DNA of 5,906 bases from Acidimicrobiia bacterium (lineage in GTDB: Bacteria; Actinomycetota; Acidimicrobiia; Acidimicrobiales; SZUA-35). Each line of letters opens with the position of its first letter. Within the stretch, counting starts at the first letter, position 1. Position numbers and translations under genes: made by a program. Below, one piece after another: positions 5,760 to 5,906 of this stretch. The DNA is taken from NCBI GenBank assembly GCA_029857855.1, contig JAOUGG010000191.1, positions 1 to 5,906 on the forward strand, read 5' to 3'. The notes under the pieces are model-generated. The model did not search any database. It had not been told where the DNA came from and saw only the letters and a program-made list of their open reading frames with translations.

Positions 5760-5906
5760 CGCTGCCCGTCGGTAGCCTGATCGACGAAGCGATCGATCGC
5801 TTCGATGACGTCGGGGCCGGACATCAGCTCAAGGTCATTGTGATCGGCACCACGAACGATGACGAGCTTCTTCGGTTCCGGTGCCAGCTTGTACAGTTCC
5901 CGGCTC
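5756..5906 (-). CDS. Alpha/beta hydrolase, C-terminal part (runs off the window)
   Basis: The last 49 codons of a minus-strand gene are visible; its start lies beyond the right edge. The peptide opens SRELYKLAPEPKKLVIV and continues RGADHNDLEL, then MSGPDVIEAIDRFVDQ. This is the typical end of an alpha/beta hydrolase of the serine aminopeptidase/BEM46-like group: the strand KKLVIV followed by GADHND, where H22 of the visible part is the expected catalytic-triad histidine, then a closing amphipathic helix. The nucleophile elbow (GxSxG) and acid would be in the unseen part. The stop codon overlaps the acylphosphatase ATG by 4 bases. Substrate unknown; the family call rests on a short fragment. 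Confidence 0.75.
   Translation of the reverse strand, partial: SRELYKLAPEPKKLVIVRGADHNDLELMSGPDVIEAIDRFVDQATDGQR

Noticed and set aside
5502..5780. A 92-codon plus-strand frame opposite acylphosphatase
   Set aside because: Exact antisense of a protein with both acylphosphatase signatures intact.
1..5906. Search for CRISPR arrays, transposases, phage or toxin-antitoxin genes
   Set aside because: No regularly spaced repeats, no transposase or integrase motifs and no paired small genes of that kind were visible.

Overview
The window is high-GC bacterial chromosome. Its codons end strongly in G or C, and long antisense open frames run opposite the real genes. A 1003-residue LAL-type LuxR regulator, GTG starts and ATGA/GTGA gene overlaps all fit an actinobacterium, perhaps of the Acidimicrobiia. 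That placement is inference from style and gene families; no rRNA or other marker gene is present.

Layout. Bases 1-470 hold no gene I can support, apart from a strong stem-loop at 71-100 and a weak tRNA-like stretch on the minus strand near 203-274. Bases 471-1486 (+) are a tightly coupled two-gene operon: an adenosine-specific kinase family protein (DUF355) followed, with a 4-base overlap, by a small histidine-phosphatase-fold protein. A modest terminator-like hairpin follows at 1493-1518. Bases 1487-1717 form a gene-free leader with a possible promoter, two mutually exclusive hairpins and three copies of a CCCGAA/TTCGGG hexamer. Bases 1718-4729 (+) encode the LAL regulator: an N-terminal AAA/NTPase domain, a long helical middle and a C-terminal LuxR helix-turn-helix. 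Bases 4730-5025 contain no intact gene but do carry a two-tier stem-loop at 4829-4873. Bases 5026-5444 (+) are the wreck of an NAD(P)-dependent aldehyde dehydrogenase, with the catalytic-Glu region joined directly to the C-terminal region and three reading-frame changes. Bases 5484-5906 (-) are a second coupled pair: the last 49 residues of an alpha/beta hydrolase, then an intact acylphosphatase with an ATGA overlap.

How the parts relate. The kinase/phosphatase pair is the clearest functional unit; both proteins plausibly act on phosphorylated small molecules. The LAL regulator stands alone, and no target is obvious inside the window, although its own leader looks like a regulatory region. 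The dehydrogenase remnant indicates gene decay between the regulator and the minus-strand operon. I see no transposase, CRISPR array, phage gene or defence system. The most unusual items are the decayed dehydrogenase, the coupled kinase/phosphatase pair, and the structured non-coding stretches around the LAL gene.
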